This document shows positions 1 through 6,855 of a stretch of DNA of 12,856 nt, piece by piece. Below the pieces are notes generated by a model that saw only the letters and a program-made list of their open reading frames with translations, had not been told where the DNA came from and did not search any database. Source of the DNA: JBGSIZ01 sp041742255. Lineage in GTDB: Bacteria; Pseudomonadota; Alphaproteobacteria; Rhodobacterales; Rhodobacteraceae. The translations under genes and the position numbers were made by a program. The stretch lies in contig JBGSIZ010000344.1 in NCBI GenBank assembly GCA_041742255.1, positions 1 to 12,856 of the forward strand, written 5' to 3'. The first letter of the stretch is position 1. Each line of letters opens with the position of its first letter.

Positions 1-233
1 CCCACCGCGTCAGGGGCCACGGCCGCGGCCAACCAGTCACCCACACGCGGGTCGGTGCGCCGGGCGTGCAGGACATTGGCTATGGCACCTTGTTCCTCGG
101 CCCGTTGCGGCGCGGCCCCGTCCGGCATCATGGTTTCCTGATCCCAACCCAGCCGCCCCGCGATCTGGCCCAAGGCTTCGGTCTCGCGGGTGAATTCCAT
201 CAAGGCGTCGTAGGCGTTCACGTTCGATGTCAT
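1..233 (-). CDS. M32 family metallocarboxypeptidase (carboxypeptidase Taq), N-terminal part only
   Basis: Partial gene; about 77 codons lie in the window and the rest runs off the left edge. The translated start reads MTSNVNAYDALMEF, followed by LGWDQETMMP at about residues 28-37. That matches the N-terminal W-D-Q-E-T-x-M-P signature of carboxypeptidase Taq (peptidase family M32), a cytoplasmic zinc enzyme that removes C-terminal residues from peptides. The catalytic HEXXH motif would lie outside the window, so activity cannot be judged. The ATG at 233-231 overlaps the ctaA stop codon as ATGA, so the two are probably one transcript with coupled translation. There is no obvious functional link to heme A synthesis. 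The family call rests on one short but characteristic motif. Confidence 0.8.
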   Translation of the reverse strand, partial: MTSNVNAYDALMEFTRETEALGQIAGRLGWDQETMMPDGAAPQRAEEQGAIANVLHARRTDPRVGDWLAAAVAPDAV

Positions 234-1384
234 GCTTTTGCTCCGCGAATGGATTGGGCGACCGGGTATCCCGCCAGAAACCGCGCCCGCAGGATCGTGA
301 CCCACAGCACAACAGCCGTGATCTGATGGGCGATGGCAAGGGGGATCGGTGCCGCATAAACCACCGTGACGATGCCCAGCACCACCTGCGCGGCCATAAC
401 CGCCATCATCACGCCATATGCCCCCCGCGTCACCGTGTTGGGCGACCGACGCGCCCGCAACCAGACGACAAAACCCAACAGAACCAACAGATACCCGGCG
501 GTGCGATGCATGAACTGCACCAGCCCCGCATCCTCGAAGAAATTGCGCCACAGCGGCGTCAACTGAAACGGATCGGGTGGGAAAAACCCGCCGCCAATGT
601 CGGGCCATGTCGGAAACGCTCGCCCCGCGTCAATGCCCGCCACCAGCGCGCCCAGCAGGATCTGCACAAAAGCCGCCACGATCAACACTGAAGACAACCG
701 CACCAACTGCGGTTCGGCGGCGCGGCGGGCGACCATCAGATCGGCCTCTTTGCGGCCAAGTTTCAGGATGAACCATCCGGTCACGCCAAAGGTGAAGAAC
801 GCCATCCCCAGATGGGCGGCAAGCCAGTAGGACTGCACGTCCGTTTGTTCGCCCTGCAACCCGGAATTGACCATCAACCAGCCCACCGTGCCCTGCAATC
901 CGATCAAGGCACCGATGGAAAACAAACGCAGGGTCCACCCCGTGGGGATGCGCCCCGTGGCCCAGAAAAACACAAACCCCACCGCCCAGACCATGCCAAT
1001 GGTTCGCGCCAACTGCCGATGACCCCATTCCCACCAATAGATATACTTGAACTCGGCCAGCGACATGCCTGCGTTTTGCAACAGGTATTCCGGGCTTTGC
1101 TGGTAGGCGGCAAATTCGGCGGCCCATGTGGCCTCGCTCAGGGGCGGGATGGCGCCCGAAATCGGGGCCCATTCGGTGATCGACAATCCGCTGTCTGTCA
1201 GGCGGGTCATGCCGCCCACGGCGATGATCAAGGCGACCATCAGAAAAATCGCCACCAACCAGTTGCGGATGGACCGACGCGCCCCTTTGCCCGCGCCGTC
1301 TATGCCTCCGGGACGTGGGGCGGCCACGCGCGCCTTTGGGGCGGTGCCCACCTCTTCAAAGATGGATCTGGGTTTTGTGGCCAT
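230..1384 (-). CDS. ctaA: Heme A synthase (COX15/CtaA family)
   Basis: Inner-membrane protein of 384 aa that oxidises the C8 methyl group of heme O to the formyl group of heme A, needed for aa3-type cytochrome oxidase. A charged N-terminal tail of about 40 residues precedes several hydrophobic segments typical of the eight-helix family. Four conserved histidines of the two heme sites are visible: H122 in EWGHRQ, H191 in AAHLG, H293 in FMHRT and H353 in AHQIT. The GGMTRLTDSGLSITEW stretch (57-72) is diagnostic. I see no extracellular cysteine pair, as in the alphaproteobacterial/mitochondrial class rather than the Bacillus class (family knowledge). GGAG lies just upstream of the ATG. It follows the TrmJ-like gene after 58 nt and overlaps the M32 peptidase gene by four bases. 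Confidence 0.95.
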   Translation of the reverse strand: MATKPRSIFEEVGTAPKARVAAPRPGGIDGAGKGARRSIRNWLVAIFLMVALIIAVGGMTRLTDSGLSITEWAPISGAIPPLSEATWAAEFAAYQQSPEYLLQNAGMSLAEFKYIYWWEWGHRQLARTIGMVWAVGFVFFWATGRIPTGWTLRLFSIGALIGLQGTVGWLMVNSGLQGEQTDVQSYWLAAHLGMAFFTFGVTGWFILKLGRKEADLMVARRAAEPQLVRLSSVLIVAAFVQILLGALVAGIDAGRAFPTWPDIGGGFFPPDPFQLTPLWRNFFEDAGLVQFMHRTAGYLLVLLGFVVWLRARRSPNTVTRGAYGVMMAVMAAQVVLGIVTVVYAAPIPLAIAHQITAVVLWVTILRARFLAGYPVAQSIRGAKA

Positions 1385-1442
1385 GGGATGCTCCGCCTAC
1401 TTTGGCGCATAACCTATGCAAAGGCAGGAGGGGCGGCAAGGA

Positions 1443-2213
1443 TCACCCGCGCTCCTTCCAGCGGACCATCTGACGCAGGATGCCGTGCAACATTTGCACG
1501 TCCGCGCGGGTCAGGGGCATCCGGCTCCACAGATTGCGCAGGTTCATCTTCATCGCAGGGCCCTTGTGATCGGGAAAAAAGAACCCGGCCTCGCCCAACC
1601 GATCCTCGTAATGTTCGGCCAGTTTTTCAATCTCGATCTGTTCGGCCCAGTCACCGGGCGCATTGACGGTGGAATGGACGATCTGGGCCACCTGACGGCG
1701 CCATTCATAGGCGCACAACAACACGCATTGCGCCAGATTGAGCGATGAAAACGCGGGATTGACCGGGACCGAAATGATCGCGTTGGCCCGCGCGATATCG
1801 TCGTTTTCCATACCTGCGCGTTCGGGACCAAACAGAATGGCCACCCTGCCCCCGGCACGGATGCGGGCGGCGGCGTCAGCCATCGCGGCCTCGGGCGAAA
1901 AAACAGGTTTGGTCAATTCGCGGGGCCGGGCCGTGGTGGCGTAGACATAGACGCAATCGGCAATCGCCTCGGCAGTGGTGCCCACGACCATGGCATCGTC
2001 CAGAACCCGGCCTGCCCCGCTGGCCATTGCCACGGCACGGCTGTTGGGCCAGCCATCGCGGGGGTCCACGACCCGCATCCGGTCCAACCCGAAATTCCAC
2101 ATGCCCCGCGCAGCGGCCCCGATGTTTTCGCCCATCTGCGGGCGGATCAGGACAAAGGCAGGCTGGGCCATATCGGCGGGCATGGCATCAGCGGGCAAAG
2201 GATCGGTGGGCAT
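1443..2213 (-). CDS. trmJ: TrmJ-like RNA 2'-O-methyltransferase (SPOUT, TrmH family group 1)
   Basis: Predicted SAM-dependent enzyme of 256 aa that methylates a ribose 2'-OH; TrmJ acts on tRNA position 32. The SPOUT motifs are in order: NIGAAARGMWNFGL at 30-43 (motif 1), ILFGPERAGM at 126-135 (motif 2) and ISVPVNPAFSSLNLAQ at 147-162 (motif 3, trefoil knot). Length fits the family. I chose ATG 2213, with AAAGG about 10 nt upstream. An in-frame ATG at 2249 is possible, but it falls inside a candidate -10 box. The frame stays open further upstream only because it is antisense to the ThiE-like gene. Exact substrate (tRNA or rRNA) is inferred from family only; the closest alternative is a LasT/YfiF-type paralogue. 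Confidence 0.88.
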   Translation of the reverse strand: MPTDPLPADAMPADMAQPAFVLIRPQMGENIGAAARGMWNFGLDRMRVVDPRDGWPNSRAVAMASGAGRVLDDAMVVGTTAEAIADCVYVYATTARPRELTKPVFSPEAAMADAAARIRAGGRVAILFGPERAGMENDDIARANAIISVPVNPAFSSLNLAQCVLLCAYEWRRQVAQIVHSTVNAPGDWAEQIEIEKLAEHYEDRLGEAGFFFPDHKGPAMKMNLRNLWSRMPLTRADVQMLHGILRQMVRWKERG

Positions 2214-2244
2214 TTTGGGGGCACCTTTCGGGAACAACCGCTGC

Positions 2245-2273
2245 GGCATAGGCCCTAGACAGGATCGGTGCAA
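2245..2273 (-). promoter_or_regulatory. Candidate promoter of the TrmJ-like gene
   Basis: On the minus strand, TTGCAC (2273-2268) and TATGCC (2250-2245) are separated by 17 nt. Each box matches the sigma-70 consensus at only three of six positions. The geometry would place the transcription start about 27 nt before ATG 2213. Weak by sequence; supported mainly by position. Confidence 0.25.
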
Positions 2274-2307
2274 GGTTTGCGGCCCCCTCCTTTGGCTCCA
2301 AACCACC

Positions 2308-2336
2308 TTTCCCCCTTCGCTGTCCCACGGTATAGC
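2308..2336 (+). promoter_or_regulatory. Candidate promoter of the ThiE-like gene
   Basis: TTTCCC (2308-2313), a 17-nt spacer and TATAGC (2331-2336) precede ATG 2362. The -10 box is fair (four of six), the -35 poor (three of six). The rest of the 148-nt divergent spacer (2214-2361) shows no other site I can support. Confidence 0.25.
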
Positions 2337-2361
2337 GGCGCAGCCCAAAGGAATATCAACC

Positions 2362-2988
2362 ATGACCGACACCCCCGATTTTCCGCAGATCACGCTTGTC
2401 ACCCCGCCTGATCTGGACCTGTCCACGTTCCCGGACATCATGGCGGCCTGTCTGGACGCGGTGCCTGTGGCCTGCGTCCGGCTGTCCTTGGCCACGCGCG
2501 ACGACGACCGGATCGGTCGCGCCGCAGACGCCCTGCGGGACATCACCCACGCCCGGGATGTGGCGCTGGTGATCGAGGCGCATGTGCTTTTGGTGGAACG
2601 GTTCGGTCTGGACGGGGTGCATCTGCTGGATGGGGCGCGGTCGGTGCGCAAGATCCGCAAGGATCTGGGCGACGACGCCATTATTGGCGCGTTCTGCGGC
2701 AATTCCCGGCACGACGGGCTGACGGCGGGCGAACTTGGCGCGGATTACGTCAGCTTTGGCCCTGTCGGGGACACCTCGCTTGGCACCGGCCAGCAGGCAG
2801 CGTTCGAGTTGTTCGAATGGTGGTCCGAAATGATCGAGGTGCCTTGCGTCGCCGAAGGCGCGCTGACCCTCGACCTCGTGCGCAAACTGGCGCCGCACAC
2901 CGATTTTTTCAATTTCGGTGACGAGGTCTGGGGTACACCGGACCCTGCGGCCACGTTGCAATCCTATCTGGCGGCGTTGCGCGGTTAA
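2362..2988 (+). CDS. ThiE-like (TMP-TENI superfamily) protein, probably not a thiamine phosphate synthase
   Basis: 208 aa, with AAAGGA placed well before the ATG. The barrel fold of thiamine phosphate synthase is recognisable from DGVHL (84-88), GNSRH (113-117), GADYVSFGP (126-134) and a VPCVAEGALT strand (160-169). The residues that bind substrate in true ThiE are mostly altered. The ReK strand reads VRLSLATRD (39-47). The N-D pair before the DGVHL helix is replaced in VIEAHV (70-75). The T-K of the pyrophosphate loop is absent after GPVGDTS. The final GADG-V-type strand reads DFFNFGDEVW. I infer a ThiE-fold paralogue with a different or no catalytic role. Automated annotation would probably call it thiamine phosphate synthase. 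Neighbours do not include other thiamine genes. Its TAA overlaps the olsA stop. Confidence 0.75.
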   Translation: MTDTPDFPQITLVTPPDLDLSTFPDIMAACLDAVPVACVRLSLATRDDDRIGRAADALRDITHARDVALVIEAHVLLVERFGLDGVHLLDGARSVRKIRKDLGDDAIIGAFCGNSRHDGLTAGELGADYVSFGPVGDTSLGTGQQAAFELFEWWSEMIEVPCVAEGALTLDLVRKLAPHTDFFNFGDEVWGTPDPAATLQSYLAALRG

Positions 2989-3015
2989 GGGGCCAGAACC
3001 CCAGCGTCGCGCAAC
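2976..3015. terminator. Inverted repeat over the convergent ThiE-like/olsA stop codons
   Basis: Perfect 8-bp arms GTTGCGCG (2976-2983) and CGCGCAAC (3008-3015) flank both stop codons, which share the palindrome TTAA at 2985-2988. A nested GGGG/CCCC stem (2989-2992 with 2999-3002) fits in the loop. There is no T-run on either side, so this is not a classic intrinsic terminator. It may mark transcript ends for both strands. Confidence 0.4.
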
Positions 3016-3821
3016 CCTGCCGCGACCATGGCATGGGTGACGCGGGCCAGCGCCTTGCGGTCCGGGTGATCGGCCACTTGCACGGGCGGATGGTATTGCA
3101 CCGTTACAGCTCCTTGCCGGGGCAAGGCCAGCACGGCCAGCAGATGCGGACCAAAGTCCATATCGCCCCACCAGCCATAGACCCGGGGATCACCGCCTGC
3201 GGGGCCCTTCCAGATCACGCTGACGGGTTGCACCTGCATCCTGTCACGCTGCAGCCCCCCCAGAAACGCGGCAAACAGCGTGGGTTTGAACGGCACCAGA
3301 TGGCGACCATCGGTTGACGTGCCTTCAGGAAAAATCAACAGCGGTTGCCCGGCGGTCAGTTGGTCGGTCAGGGTGCCGATCTGATCGGTTGCCGCCGCAC
3401 GGTCCCGCCGGATGAACACCGTTCCCGATGCGCGGGCCAAGGGGCCGATGCCAGCCCAGCCTGCAACCTCGGATTTCGCAACAAAACTTAGCCGCATCCC
3501 GGCATTGAGCGCAAAAATATCGAGCCAGCTTGAATGATTGGCGACAATCGCCCCCGGCCCGGTCATCGGTCGGCCCACCACCCGGTAGCGTATGCCAATC
3601 AGGGCAAGCGCCACACGCGACACCATCATGGGGAACAGGCCGCTGACCGGACGGCGGTCACCGGTCAACGGACGTTCGACCATGCGGACCATCATCATCA
3701 GGGGCAGACAGGTCACAATCACCGCAACCAAGGGCACGCCTCGCCCTATAATCCGGACCCAACCCGCAACGCCGGTCGGGGTCGCAGGCACATAGGGGGC
3801 AGCGTTCCAGGGGCCGCTCAT
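2985..3821 (-). CDS. olsA: Lyso-ornithine lipid O-acyltransferase, PlsC-like
   Basis: Membrane-associated acyltransferase of 278 aa in the PlsC/LPLAT family. A hydrophobic segment (about 29-46) anchors it. The acyltransferase motifs follow: NHSSWLD with the H-x4-D pair (H96, D101), FIRRD (136-140) and FPEGTS (164-169). On its own it could be 1-acylglycerol-3-phosphate acyltransferase. Its position 19 nt downstream of an OlsB-type gene on the same strand makes OlsA the better call; OlsA adds the second fatty acid to lyso-ornithine lipid. In some roseobacters OlsA is reported to work on glutamine lipid too (prior knowledge, not testable here). No clear Shine-Dalgarno is seen before the ATG, so translation may be coupled to olsB. 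Confidence 0.82.
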   Translation of the reverse strand: MSGPWNAAPYVPATPTGVAGWVRIIGRGVPLVAVIVTCLPLMMMVRMVERPLTGDRRPVSGLFPMMVSRVALALIGIRYRVVGRPMTGPGAIVANHSSWLDIFALNAGMRLSFVAKSEVAGWAGIGPLARASGTVFIRRDRAAATDQIGTLTDQLTAGQPLLIFPEGTSTDGRHLVPFKPTLFAAFLGGLQRDRMQVQPVSVIWKGPAGGDPRVYGWWGDMDFGPHLLAVLALPRQGAVTVQYHPPVQVADHPDRKALARVTHAMVAAGLRDAGVLAP

Positions 3822-3840
3822 CTGCGGATCACGTTCGGCA

Positions 3841-4614
3841 TCAGGTGCGACGGGGCGTGGTATACAACGCGCGCTGCGCCACGGTCATGCGAGCGGTGTC
3901 AAGGATCAGACACACATCCGTTGTGTTGAACGCATGGTCAATCACGGCCCCTTCGCCGACATAGCCGCCCAACCGCAAATAAGCCTTGATCAGGGCCGGG
4001 GTAGCGACCATCGCGGCTTTGCGGTCAATGTCGTCTTCGGCCAGCAGGTCCATCTGCACAAACCGGTCCGGGACGGCGCGCACCCGCAGATCGGCCGGGG
4101 CAAGGTGGCGGTGGTGCAACAACGACAACGGCGCGGCAAGGGCTGCGGGGTCGATGCCGTGAAACGACGCCACCCCGAACAAAACATCAATCTGATGATC
4201 GGCGACATAGCCCGCCAACCCGTGCCACAGATGATACATCGCGGCCCCGCCCCGGTAGGCAGGATGCAAACACGACCGACCCAGTTCCAAAACCCGGCGG
4301 CCCGACGACAACAACGGGCCAAGGTCATATTCATCGGCAGAATAAAACTGTCCGGCGCGGGCGGCGGCCTCGGGCCGCAGCAGGCGATAGACACCGATCA
4401 CATGCGTGCCCACCGGCAAGGTCGGATCGACAAGGATCAGATGGTCAAAGAACGGATCGAACTGGTCGGCCTCCAGCCGGGCGTCGTGATCCACCATCGG
4501 GCCGTCACCGCCCAATTCCTCGATGAACACGGTATACCGCAACCGCTGCGCCGCTTCGACATCATCGCGGTTGCCGGCAAGGCGCAGTTCGTAGCGGGGG
4601 GTGTCCTGGATCAT
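3841..4614 (-). CDS. olsB: L-ornithine N(alpha)-acyltransferase (GNAT-like hemolysin family)
   Basis: 257 aa from the chosen start. It belongs to the OlsB group that transfers a 3-hydroxyacyl chain from acyl carrier protein to the alpha-amino group of ornithine, the first step of phosphorus-free aminolipids. Family landmarks are AAQRLRYTVFIEELG (21-35), LELGRSCLHPAYRGG (109-123) and FGVASFHG (146-153). The frame is open back to 4737, but residues encoded upstream of 4614 are proline-rich and lack homology I recognise. MIQDTPRYELRLA resembles the normal OlsB N terminus, so I start there, with only a weak AGG upstream. It lies immediately before olsA on the same strand, which supports both calls. 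Confidence 0.88.
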   Translation of the reverse strand: MIQDTPRYELRLAGNRDDVEAAQRLRYTVFIEELGGDGPMVDHDARLEADQFDPFFDHLILVDPTLPVGTHVIGVYRLLRPEAAARAGQFYSADEYDLGPLLSSGRRVLELGRSCLHPAYRGGAAMYHLWHGLAGYVADHQIDVLFGVASFHGIDPAALAAPLSLLHHRHLAPADLRVRAVPDRFVQMDLLAEDDIDRKAAMVATPALIKAYLRLGGYVGEGAVIDHAFNTTDVCLILDTARMTVAQRALYTTPRRT

Positions 4615-4643
4615 GGGGCCTGTGCCTGACGGTCGATTGGTGC

Positions 4644-4673
4644 GTTTTAGGCGGGAATGGACGCAAGGCGCAA
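4644..4673 (-). promoter_or_regulatory. Candidate olsB promoter
   Basis: TTGCGC (4673-4668) and TAAAAC (4649-4644) on the minus strand are 18 nt apart. The predicted start of transcription lies about 22 nt before ATG 4614, which agrees with the chosen olsB start. The match is modest (three and four of six). The remainder of the 155-nt gap between the DUF3553 gene and olsB shows nothing else I can support. Confidence 0.25.
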
Positions 4674-4769
4674 GAGGACGCGGCACAGACGGCATCGGGG
4701 GCCGCGATGGGATCGACACGGCATCAGGGTTGACCAAAATTTCCCAATCGCTACCTTGAGTTGAAGATG

Positions 4770-4952
4770 TTATTTCAAGGACACGAATTCCAACATGATC
4801 CGGGTGCCATCAATGACAATCTTGCCCATTTCGGGGAAATGCACCGTGATGCGGCCTCCGACATTGGACTGGACCTGCCCCAGACCCCAATCAGGTTCCT
4901 GCGGATGGCGCACAATCATTCCGGGTTCCAGAAATCCGTTAAGGTCTTGCAA
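4770..4952 (-). CDS. DUF3553 mini-protein (60 aa), TTG start
   Basis: Small protein of 60 aa with the pattern GMIVRHP-x4-WGLGQVQSNVGG, then RITVHF, GKIVIDG and a final LEFV; I recognise this as DUF3553, common in alphaproteobacteria and of unknown function. It is almost all beta strand by pattern, with no signal peptide or membrane segment. The only reasonable start is TTG 4952-4950, preceded by a perfect GGAGG with an 8-nt spacer; no ATG or GTG precedes the conserved core. The frame stays open far upstream only because it is antisense to chpT. The start lies 24 nt from the divergent chpT ATG. The V-x-H-P-x-G-x-G-x-V layout resembles the Tudor-like C-terminal domain of UvrD/PcrA helicases. 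Confidence 0.85.
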   Translation of the reverse strand: MQDLNGFLEPGMIVRHPQEPDWGLGQVQSNVGGRITVHFPEMGKIVIDGTRIMLEFVSLK

Positions 4953-4960
4953 ACTATTTA

Positions 4961-4965
4961 CCTCC
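4961..4965 (-). promoter_or_regulatory. Ribosome binding site that decides the TTG start of the DUF3553 gene
   Basis: GGAGG on the minus strand sits 8 nt before TTG 4952. It is the reason for choosing an unusual TTG start. Confidence 0.75.
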
Positions 4966-4976
4966 AAAGTGCGCCT

Positions 4977-5573
4977 ATGACACAGCGCCCAGATATTCCC
5001 GCCCTGATCGGGTCCCGCATCTGCCACGACCTGATTAGCCCATTGGGGGCAATCGGCAATGGGCTGGAACTCGTCGGGTTGGCCGGATTTGCCGACGCGC
5101 CCGAAATGGCGTTGATTTCGGAAAGTGTGGATGCGGCAAAATCGCGGGTGCGGTTTTTCCGGGTGGCGTTTGGCGGGGCATCGGCGGACCAACGGATGGG
5201 CCGGGCCGAGGTGGTCAGCATCCTTGGCGGGGCGGCGCGCGGCGGGCGGCTGTCGTATGTGTGGGACATCGTTCCCGACCAGCCCCGCAACGAGGTCCGG
5301 ATCGCATTTCTGGCGCTGCTCTGTCTGGAAACCGCGCTGCCCTATGGCGGGGATATCCACATCACCCATGACGCGGGCCGCTGGACCCTGATGGCCGAGG
5401 CGGACAGGACCAAGGTAGACCCCGATTTGTGGGAGGCGCTCAGTTCGCCGCGCCACCGGGCACAGATCACGGCGGCCACCGTTCAATTCCTGTTGCTGCC
5501 CGATGTGGTTGGGGATGCAGGGCGCACATTGACCGTGGCCATCGAACCCCGGCGGATCACGCTACGATTCTAG
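4977..5573 (+). CDS. chpT: ChpT-type histidine phosphotransferase
   Basis: 198 aa. In Caulobacter, ChpT takes phosphate from the hybrid kinase CckA and passes it to the response regulators CtrA and CpdR; in Rhodobacterales the pathway mainly controls motility, gene transfer agent and cell-cycle genes (family knowledge). The segment GSRICHDLISPLGAIGNGLEL (split here as GSRICHDLISP and LGAIGNGLEL, 12-32) carries the phospho-accepting His17 in a long helix, followed by a degenerate ATPase-like domain, as in the HPTransfase family (formerly DUF2328). Length is normal for the family. I start at ATG 4977 because upstream codons are antisense to the DUF3553 gene. No Shine-Dalgarno is evident in the 24-nt gap, so a leaderless or very short leader is possible. 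cckA and ctrA are not in the window. Confidence 0.88.
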   Translation: MTQRPDIPALIGSRICHDLISPLGAIGNGLELVGLAGFADAPEMALISESVDAAKSRVRFFRVAFGGASADQRMGRAEVVSILGGAARGGRLSYVWDIVPDQPRNEVRIAFLALLCLETALPYGGDIHITHDAGRWTLMAEADRTKVDPDLWEALSSPRHRAQITAATVQFLLLPDVVGDAGRTLTVAIEPRRITLRF

Positions 5574-5576
5574 GCT

Positions 5577-5615
5577 CCCGAAACGGCGTTTACCCGCGCA
5601 CAGCCCCGTTTCCGG
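5577..5615. terminator. Inverted repeat between convergent chpT and proA ends
   Basis: GAAACGG (5580-5586) pairs perfectly with CCGTTTC (5606-5612), extended by two G-C pairs beyond one mismatch (5577-5578 with 5614-5615). The proA stop lies in the loop and the chpT stop four bases before the left arm. No T-run follows on either strand. Confidence 0.35.
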
Positions 5616-6855
5616 TCACCAGATACTTGAAACTGGTCAGTTGTTCGGCCCCCACCGGCCCGCGCGCATGCATTTTGCCAGTGGCGATGCCAATTTCGGC
5701 CCCCATGCCAAATTCACCACCATCGGCAAACTGGGTGCTGGCGTTGTGCATCAGAATGGCGCTGTCCAACCGTTCAAAGAAATGGGCAGCGGCGGCATCA
5801 TCGGCAGTGATGATCGCGTCCGTGTGGTTCGACCCATAGGTGCGGATATGGTCAATGGCGGCGTCCACGCCATCCACCAGTTTGGCGGCGCAGATCATAT
5901 CCAGAAATTCGTGGCCGAAATCGGCGGGTTTGGCGGGAACGGTGCCCGCAACCTTGGACAATTCGCCGTCTGCCCGAACCTCGACCCCGGCGGCGACAAG
6001 CGCGTCGATCAACAGCGGTCCGTGCTGGGTATAGAACCGCCAGTCGATCAACAAACACTCCATCGCGCCGCAAATACCGGTGCGCCGGGTCTTGGCGTTC
6101 AGAACGATCTGCACCGCCATGGCGGGGTCTGCCGTGGCGCCCACATAAATGTGACAAATGCCTTCGAGATGGGCAAACACGGGCACCCGCGCCTCGCGTT
6201 GAACCAGCCCCACCAACCCTTTGCCACCACGCGGCACGATCACGTCGATATGGTCGGTCATGGTCAACATGGCGCTGACGGCGGCACGGTCGCGGGTCGG
6301 CACCAGTTGTATCGCGTCCATCGGCAGGCCCGCCTGCTGCAATCCGGTTTGCAGACAGGCGTGGATCGCGACGGAGGAATGAAAGCTTTCGGACCCGCCG
6401 CGCAGGATCACCGCATTGCCAGATTGCAGGCACAGCGCGCCCGCGTCCGCCGTCACATTCGGGCGGCTTTCGTAAATCACGCCGACAACGCCCAAAGGTG
6501 TGCGCACCCGGCGGATGTTCAACCCGCTGGGCATGTACCATTGGGCGATCACCGCGCCCACCGGATCCCGCTGTGCCGCGACACTGCGTAAACCGTCCAC
6601 AATGGCATCAACCCGGCGATCATCCAGGATCAAACGGTCCATCATCGCCGGGCTCAGACCCTTGTCCGCGCCATAGCCCTGATCCTCGTAATTGGCGTCA
6701 AGGATGGATTGGCGGGCGGCGTCAATCGCGGCGGCCGCACTGATCAAGGCGGCGTGTTTGCGTTCGGACGACGCATAGGCGAGGACAGCCGCTGCTGCGC
6801 GGGCGCGCTTGCCAATATCGGTCATCACCGCGGAAATGTCTTCGGGATTTTGCAT
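5590..6855 (-). CDS. proA: Gamma-glutamyl phosphate reductase
   Basis: 421 aa, second enzyme of proline synthesis: NADPH-dependent reduction of glutamyl-5-phosphate to glutamate-5-semialdehyde in the cytoplasm. Aldehyde-dehydrogenase-fold landmarks include GVVGVIYESRPNVT (122-135), GNAVILRGGSES (146-157), VPRGGKGL (207-214) and the catalytic cysteine C262 in TGICGAMEC. The C terminus has the usual GEFGMGAEIGI and RGPVG motifs. The ATG at 6855-6853 overlaps the proB stop as TGATG; a GTG one codon earlier (6858) is an alternative that would overlap by four bases. No separate Shine-Dalgarno is seen, consistent with reinitiation after proB. It ends 16 nt from the convergent chpT stop. Confidence 0.96.
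   Translation of the reverse strand: MQNPEDISAVMTDIGKRARAAAAVLAYASSERKHAALISAAAAIDAARQSILDANYEDQGYGADKGLSPAMMDRLILDDRRVDAIVDGLRSVAAQRDPVGAVIAQWYMPSGLNIRRVRTPLGVVGVIYESRPNVTADAGALCLQSGNAVILRGGSESFHSSVAIHACLQTGLQQAGLPMDAIQLVPTRDRAAVSAMLTMTDHIDVIVPRGGKGLVGLVQREARVPVFAHLEGICHIYVGATADPAMAVQIVLNAKTRRTGICGAMECLLIDWRFYTQHGPLLIDALVAAGVEVRADGELSKVAGTVPAKPADFGHEFLDMICAAKLVDGVDAAIDHIRTYGSNHTDAIITADDAAAAHFFERLDSAILMHNASTQFADGGEFGMGAEIGIATGKMHARGPVGAEQLTSFKYLVTGNGAVRG

Noticed and set aside
812..1666. 284-codon open frame on the plus strand
   Set aside because: It is antisense to ctaA and the TrmJ-like gene, with Pro/Arg/Gly-rich shadow composition and no recognisable domain.
2214..2702. N-terminal extension of the TrmJ-like protein
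   Set aside because: The open frame is antisense to the ThiE-like gene, and the SPOUT domain begins normally after 2213.
4750..4785. Hairpin-like repeat after the DUF3553 stop (CTTGA/TCAAG, TTGAA/TTCAA)
   Set aside because: Stems are only 5 bp and A/T-rich, with no T-tract; too weak to call a terminator.
4939..4953. Possible CtrA binding site TTAA-N7-CAAA upstream of chpT
   Set aside because: The second half matches TTAA at only two of four positions, and it lies inside the DUF3553 coding region. Not enough to support a site.
4953..5486. Long upstream extension of the DUF3553 frame
   Set aside because: It is the antisense of chpT; the perfect ribosome binding site and family length point to the TTG at 4952.
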